From: Mangifera indica
Lineage: Eukaryota; Streptophyta; Magnoliopsida; Sapindales; Anacardiaceae
Direction: 5' to 3'
DNA length: 64,000 nucleotides
Assembly: GCF_011075055.1 (NCBI RefSeq)
Contig: NC_058147.1
Location: 15,833,622 to 15,897,621, forward strand
Part shown: positions 58,601 to 64,000 of the stretch, in pieces
Layout of the letters: every line of letters starts with the position of its first letter
Position numbering within the stretch: position 1 is the stretch's first letter
Program-made: the position numbers and the translations under genes
The notes under the pieces: model-generated
What the model was told of the DNA's origin: nothing
Database searches by the model: none
What the model saw: only the letters and a program-made list of their open reading frames with translations

Positions 58601-59257
58601 TTGGAGATAAAGGATGCGCTCCCTTGCTGCCCATTGAGTGGAGAGGACTCCTTAATATGGTCCCCCAATTCTAATGGAGAATTCTCCATCAAATCGGTTT
58701 GGGAAGTCATCCGAGCTAGGAAGGAAAAGGTAACTTGGTACAAGCTTATTTGGTTTAAAAGACACTTTCTAAGACATTCATTCATTGTTTGGTTGGGTAT
58801 TAGAGGAAAACTTATGACAAAGGATAAATTGGTCCGGATTGGCCTTATCTCCCACAATGTTTGCCCTTTGTGTAATATGGAACCGGAATGCATGGATCAT
58901 CTCTTCTTTAGGTGTGCATTTAGTCTCCAAATCTGGAATGAAATCATTAACCTATGTCACCAACAAATCAACCTTATGCCATGGACTTCATTGATTACGG
59001 AATTGACTAAGGAATGGAAGAAGGACAACTTCAAGAACATTTTGAGTAAGGTGAGTTTTGGTGCTGCCGTCTACCACATTTGGAAGGTTAGGAATGACAT
59101 TTGCTTTGGAAGAAATGGATTACCAAAGGAGAGTGTCACAATGCTTATTAAAGATTGTGTTAGAGTAAGGGTAAATTGCTTGAAGAAGGTGGAAAAGACT
59201 AGTGAAAATGTGTCAATTGCAAACAATTGGAGTATCTCTCATACTATATTTGAGTAG
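55610..59257 (+). pseudogene. LINE E ORF2, one stop and dead RT active site
   Basis: It would be 1,215 residues, equal to LINE B ORF2. The endonuclease is complete in appearance (CWNVRGLN, LETKV, MGDFNAIRGPNEK, SISDHSPC). RT has APGPDGYGAFFFKAAWE near residue 463, but the catalytic box reads FAND in place of FADD (Asn codon 57695-57697, residue 696). TAG at 57980-57982 replaces the tryptophan of the SWRSKFLSYAG motif seen in LINE B (residue 791). After it the frame is open to the end, with the zinc-binding region CPLCNMEPECMDHLFFRC at 58862-58915. Confidence 0.92.
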
Positions 59258-59355
59258 TCATAGAGTGATGTACTACATAGGGTTGTTGAATGATGTATTT
59301 CGGTTTTAGTAGTTTCATTATTGACCTTGTGTGTTGTCTTGGTATATTCGGCATA

Positions 59356-59416
59356 ACCTAGGGGATTGTCCTAGGTATGCTTGTGCTTAGCTCAAACTAG
59401 GGGTTTGTCCTAGTTT
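59356..59416 (+). other. Paired 3' UTR hairpins of LINE E
   Basis: The first stem (59356-59376) pairs ACCTAGG with CCTAGGT around GGATTGT. The second (59394-59416) pairs AAACTAGG with CCTAGTTT around GGTTTGT. Confidence 0.7.
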
Positions 59417-59488
59417 ACTCTTGTATATCCTTTCTTGGTATAAAATTATTATCAATTACCAAAAAAAAAAAAAAGAACTTTGGAGAAA

Positions 59489-59791
59489 TTCGGAATTTTG
59501 GATTAAAATCAAGTTCCCATAATCTTGAGTTTAATACATGTATTTATGTTGCTTCTAACCCTAAAAAACGAAATAAATCCTTTAAAAAAAAGGAAAATAA
59601 CAACTCATGACAACTAAGCACTCTCCTAATTAAACTAGGATTCCTAGTTAAACTAGGATAACAATTAGATAATAACTAAACAAGCTTTCCTAATTAAACT
59701 AGGATAACAACTAGATAATAACTAATCACAAAAGGGCTAGTTGAATTGATGTGACTTGGGCTTCCATATGCATATTTGACTAAGCCCAACA
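59489..59791 (-). repeat. G3 3' LTR, inner part
   Basis: This LTR remainder ends AGCCCAACA at 59791. It holds the long-form 18-bp stretch and a private GTTGCTTCT where the array units read GTTGCCTCT. Confidence 0.9.
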
Positions 59792-59808
59792 TGTGCTCCT
59801 TGCTGCCC

Positions 59809-61461
59809 TTAGACCAATTCATGTATTTGGGCTCCTTGTGTTAAAGTAAGCTCTTTTAATTCTTCAAATTGAATTAAATGCACAAGCCTTGAACTACACT
59901 CCATGCTTGTCATGTCGTTGACCATGAGTTCCCTTTTGACTTCACTTGGACTCTTTCCCATAAGCTCCAAATGGCTTTGAACAAGCCCAATGATTGCCGC
60001 TTTCATCTTCTTGGCTCTTGCTCGTGTAATTGGGCCTCCGTCATAGCTCAATGGATCCAACTTCTTCGTGTTTGTTGAAGTAGAATTTGAACCTCCATCG
60101 TTATGCTTCCCCATGTGCGAATTTGGTGAAGTTATCCCTTGATCATTCGCATCACTCCCCCCTTCCTCAAAAGGATTCGACCTTGAATCTCCACCTGCAT
60201 AATCAAAAGGAAGAAGGTCAGAAACATTAAAGGTTGCACTAACATTATACTCACTAGGGAGATCTAATTTATATGCATTGTCATTAATCCTTGCAACAAC
60301 TTGAAAAGGTCCATCTCCTCGTGGGTGAAGTTTAGATCGCCTTTGCAAAGGGAACCGTTCTTTGCGCAAATGTAGCCAAACCCATTCGCTAAGCTCAAAA
60401 ACCAACTTCTTACGCCCTTGATTCCTTTGGTTCGCCACTTGTTGGTTCCTTTTATCTATGTTTTGCCTCACTTTCTCATGGAAATTGTGCACAAATTCTG
60501 CCTTCTTAGCACCATCAAAATTAACACGCTCTTCCAAAGGTAAAGGAGATAAATCTAATGGTGTCAAAGGATTAAAACAATACACAATTTCAAAAGGTGA
60601 ATAATGTGTGGATGAATGCACAACCCTATTATATGCAAACTCTACATGGGGTAAACTTTCATCCCAAGACTTCACATTCTTTTGATGATAGCACGCAATA
60701 ATTGCCCTAAAGTTCTATTCACAACTTCAGTTTGACCATTAGTTTGTGGATGACAAGTAATACTAAATAACAACTTAGTTCCTAATTTCACCCACAAGGT
60801 CTTCCAAAAGTAGGACAAAAATTTTGCATCCCTATCACTAACAATAGTTCTTGGCATACCATGCAAACGTACTACCTCTTTAAAGAACAAATCAGCAACA
60901 TGTGAAGCATCATCAGTTTTATGACACGGAATAAAGTGTGCCATCTTAGAAAACCGATCAACTACCACATAGATGCTGTCATTACCACGTCTAGTCCTAG
61001 GTAGTCCAAGTACAAAATCCATAGAAACGTCTACCCAAGGTGAATGTGGGACAGGCAATGGCGTGTACAAACGATGTGGATGCACTTTAGACTTAGCTTG
61101 TAAACATGTGATACAATTAGTGCAATACTTAGAAACATCAGATTTCATGTTAGGCCAAAAAAAAATGCTCTTGTAAAATATCTAAAGTTTTAGCTATGCC
61201 AAAGTGAGCCATCAAACCTCCTTCGTGTGCCTCACGAATTAACATCAAACGCAAAGAACACTTAGGCACACAAAGCTTATTCAAACGAAACAAGTAGTCA
61301 TTATGCTTATAAAATTTTTCAAAGGCAGCTTTCTCACATGCATTATACACATTGCTAAAATCATGATCATGTGCATACAACTCTTTAATATGCTCAAAAC
61401 CAAGCAATTTAGCATCTAAAGTAGTAAGAAGTGCATACCTTCTAGACAATGCATCAGCCAC
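59809..61461 (-). pseudogene. G3 integrase region with frameshifts
   Basis: The zinc region HEGGLMAHFG...C-x2-C lies near 61230-61100. The core carries the D, D, E residues (MDFVLGL near 61015, VSDRDAKF near 60835, QTEVVNR near 60740). The C-terminal part has GPFQVVARINDNAYKLDL near 60310, NVSDLLPFD and GPITRARAKKMK. Frames break at about 61149 (a 9-base homopolymer, TTTTTTTTT on the coding strand) and at about 60675 (one A missing in AAAAGAATG). The tail from 60154 leftward is the segment copied in every array unit. All three catalytic residues are present. Confidence 0.88.
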
Positions 61462-62917
61462 AATGTTTTCCTTACCTTGCTTATATTTGATGACGTATGG
61501 GAAGATTCAAGAAATTCACTCCACTTTGCATGTCGCTTATTGAGTTTGTTTTGACCTTTCAAATACTTCAAACTTTCATGGTCGGTATGGATGACGAACT
61601 CTTTAGGCACAAGGTAGTGTTGCCACGTCTCTAATGCCCTCACTAATGCATACATTTCCTTGTCATATGTTGAGTAGTTCAATGCTGCGCCATTCAATTT
61701 TTCACTAAAGTATGCAATTGGCTTGCCCTCTTGCAAAAGAACAGCACCAATTCCCACTCCCGAAGCATCACATTCAATCTCAAAAGTTTTATCAAAGTTA
61801 GGCAAAGCAAGAATAGGAGCAGAAATTAACTTAGATTTAAGCATATTAAACGCACTATCTTGTTCATCACCCCACTTAAAACCAACATTCCTTTTAATAA
61901 CTTCTATCAAAGGGGCGGCTATGCTAGAGAAATCACGCACAAAACACCTATAAAAACTAGCTAAGCCATGGAAACTTCGAACAACCCCAACGTTTTTAGG
62001 TGTAGGCCAAGATTCAATAGCCTTAACCTTTTCATTATCAACCTCAATACCATGCTCGCTAACAACATAACCTAAAAATGTAACCTTAGGCACACAAAAC
62101 ATACATTTAGCAAGCTTAGCATGCAACTTTTGCGCACGCAAAACACAAAAAACAGATCTCACATGCAAAATGTGGTCTTTAAGTGATTTGCTATACACAA
62201 GTATATCATTAAAATAGACAACAACGAATTTGCCAATAAATTCATGCAAAACATGGTTCATCAAGTGCATGAACGTACTAGGAGCATTAGTTAACCCAAA
62301 AGGCATCACTAACCACTCATATAAACCATATTTTGTTTTAAAGGCAGTTTTCCATTCATCTCCTTCTTTCATTCTAATTTGATGATAACCAGCCATTAAA
62401 TCAATTTTAGAGAATATACGTGCACCATGCAATTCATCTAACATATCATCTAAACGAGGAATAGGATGGCGATACTTTATAGTGATTTTGTTGATGGCGC
62501 GACAATCAACACACATACGCCATGATCCATCCTTTTTTGGCACCAATAGAACAGGAATGACACATGGGCTCATGCTTTCTTTAATCAACCCTTTTGACAA
62601 CAACTCATCCACTTGACGTTGTAACTCCTTTGTTTCTTCGGGATTGCTCCTATAAGCTGGGCGATTTGGAATTTGTGCTCCAGGAATGAGGTCAATTTGA
62701 TGTTCTATCCCCCTCAATGGCGGCAAACCATCAGGCATGGATTCGGGAAACAAATCTTCAAATTCCTGCAACAAAGCTTGAAAAGAACTAGGGAGAGAAG
62801 AGAGAATTGAGTTAGATTCAAAAGATAAACACGCATCCTTGAATACTAATAGTATTAAAGGCTGCCTTGTTAAATAAGCCTTTCGAACCTCACTCCCTCT
62901 TGCATAAAAATTGCCTT
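61416..62917 (-). pseudogene. G3 reverse transcriptase-RNase H, active-site change
   Basis: The frame runs from the protease-RT linker ([17 protein letters not shown], no ATG needed in a polyprotein) into RT, with [18 protein letters not shown] near 62540 and [19 protein letters not shown] near 62390. The catalytic box is YFNDILVYS in place of YFDD, Asn codon 62208-62210. RNase H follows ([16 protein letters not shown] near 61770, [10 protein letters not shown] near 61580). One base is missing near 61500, so VADALSRR appears in the next frame at 61461. Confidence 0.9.
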
Positions 62918-64000
62918 TTACCTCTTTTTTGCCACTCTTTGCACACTATTCTCTCCTTTTGCATGCGCACTCTCATGAATTTTTTTCTCACTGCGCATCC
63001 TCTCTACTTGCTCTCCTTTTTCCTCTCTATTTGCACACCTCTCTTGGCTTTTCGCACAGCTCTCCTTTTGCTTGTGCATCTTTTCTTTTCCATGTGCACT
63101 CTCACATTCACTCAAAGTTTTTTGATCTTCGTATACTTCTTTAGGCGTCATAGGTAACAAGTTGACATGTCTACCATTCATGTTGAATGAATATCGGTTA
63201 GAATACCCATCATGTATAACACGCCTATCATATTGCCAAGGGCGTCCCAATAATATGTGACTAGCATGCATAGGTACTACATCACATAAAACCTCATCAT
63301 GATAACGCCCAATAGAGAATAAAATTAATGCTTGCCTCGTGACCTTAATATCCCCACTATTATTCAACCATTGCAACCTATAAGGTCTAGGATGTTTAGT
63401 TGTTTTCAACCCCACTTTATCAACTAAACCAACATTAACAACATTAGTGCAGCTACCACCATCAATAATCATACTACACAATTTATTATCTATCATGCAT
63501 CTAGTATAAAAGATATTTTCGCGTTGTACCTCATCCTCCTTAGCTTGCATGTTTAGAGCACGCCTTGCAACCAACGTGAAAATTGGTCCTTTAAGGGCTG
63601 GTTCATCGCCCTCTTCTTCTGAAACATCCTCCAATGGTGGTATATCACTCAAGTCATCATCATCCTCGCTCCCATCTTCACTCACCACCTCCCCATTGCG
63701 TAAGGTCATCACCTTTGCATTTGGATATTGTGCAGCTTTATGTCCGTATCCCAAGCACCTAAAGCATTGTATATCACGTGATTTACCCTTGGATTTGTCA
63801 TCCTTTGGTTGCATTTTTGGTGTAGTGAGCTCTTTATTTTTGCTTTGATCAGATCTGCCCTTATTTGTATTTGCATCACCTCCCTTGTTCCCTTTCCAAT
63901 TCGGCTTCCATGATGTTGGGGTCGAAATAGCCTTGGTTTTTGATCTTAGTTGTTTTTCAATCTTGGTTGCCATGTGTTACATATCCTCAAAATCTACATA
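62918..64000 (-). pseudogene. G3 gag end and protease, partial at window edge
   Basis: The frame opens at 63973 but gag clearly begins further right: VDFEDM precedes it, cut by TAA at 63977-63979. A basic linker is followed by a zinc knuckle CFRCLGYGHKAAQY whose last Cys is Tyr (codon 63725-63727). The protease motif is DGGSCTNV near 63450, and LLGRPWQYDRRVIHDG follows near 63220. The last ~65 residues (62918-63115) are an unusual charged stretch rich in Lys, Glu, Cys and His with repeated ESAH and AHGK/AHAK words. A frameshift near 62920-62950 separates this from RT. Confidence 0.87.

Larger units (their letters stand above)
54233..59472 (+). mobile_element. LINE E: nearly full-length LINE in the G3 LTR
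   Basis: This 5.24-kb plus-strand LINE of the A/B/F family is flanked by a ~16-bp duplication AAGAACTTTGGAGAAA (54217-54232 and 59473-59488), and its poly(A) ends at about 59474. The 5' UTR is missing: the copy starts only about 7 bp before an ATG in ORF1, so it is 5'-truncated. ORF1 is open. ORF2 has one stop (57980-57982) and a changed RT active site. It is younger than the G3 LTR it splits. Confidence 0.93.
54033..64000 (-). mobile_element. G3: gypsy element anchoring the array, partial
   Basis: This minus-strand Ty3/gypsy element has its 3' LTR (54033-54232 plus 59489-59791, split by LINE E), the long-form 18-bp stretch at 59631-59660, and pol then gag reading leftward. The rest of gag, the primer-binding site and the 5' LTR lie beyond the right edge. 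Pol order is protease, RT, RNase H, integrase. The C-terminal NVSDLLPFD and GPITRARAKK tail resembles CRM-type chromoviruses; this assignment is tentative. Several frameshifts and a YFDD-to-YFND change make this copy dead. Confidence 0.9.

Overview
This window is plant nuclear DNA, almost certainly from a eudicot, and it lies deep in transposable-element heterochromatin. The evidence is Ty3/gypsy LTR retrotransposons with an initiator-Met tRNA primer-binding site, L1-type LINEs whose ORF1 carries a DUF4283-like domain and a CCHC knuckle, AT-rich LTRs, and no single-copy host gene, tRNA or rRNA. I cannot name the species. Nearly everything is explained by nested insertions whose target-site duplications (TSDs) can be read directly.

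Left part (1-5816): an old gypsy LTR (G0) starts before the window. It is split by a 5'-truncated LINE (F, 184-1649, 15-bp TSD) and by a small gypsy derivative that keeps only gag-protease (G1, 1749-5611, TSD GAATG). Middle part (5945-24223): a full-length minus-strand LINE (A, 14-bp TSD) is split by a structurally complete gypsy element (G2, 9911-16531, identical-length 993-bp LTRs, TSD GTTGG) and by a second full-length LINE (B, 16627-22477). Both ORFs of LINE B are open and retain the visible catalytic residues. Next comes about 2.1 kb of unassigned AT-rich DNA, then a solo LTR (G6, TSD ATAAA) holding a LINE scrap (I). After that are a decayed gypsy integrase end (G4), a decayed LINE (H), an LTR scrap (G5) and the 3' end of a divergent LINE (D).

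Right part (31831-54032): a head-to-tail array of 20 nearly identical units of 1108-1127 bp. Each unit is a chimera of a complete 485-503-bp gypsy LTR, 363 bp of the 3' end of that element's pol, and 260 bp of LINE D ORF2. The array begins inside LINE D. It ends against the 3' LTR of a gypsy element of the same family (G3, minus strand) that runs off the right edge with decayed pol and gag. That terminal LTR is split by a 5.2-kb LINE (E, 54233-59472, about 16-bp TSD). The first unit is a truncated element bounded by TG...CA and a perfect AAATT TSD. The simplest history is: a truncated gypsy copy and then G3 inserted 260 bp apart in the same LINE; their directly repeated LTR plus pol ends mispaired; and unequal exchange grew a new satellite-like array.

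No host pathway is encoded. LINE B could be an active source, because ORF1 (RNA binding) and ORF2 (endonuclease, reverse transcriptase) together perform target-primed reverse transcription. All other elements carry visible inactivating lesions or are incomplete, several of them TGG-to-TAG or GAT-to-AAT transitions.
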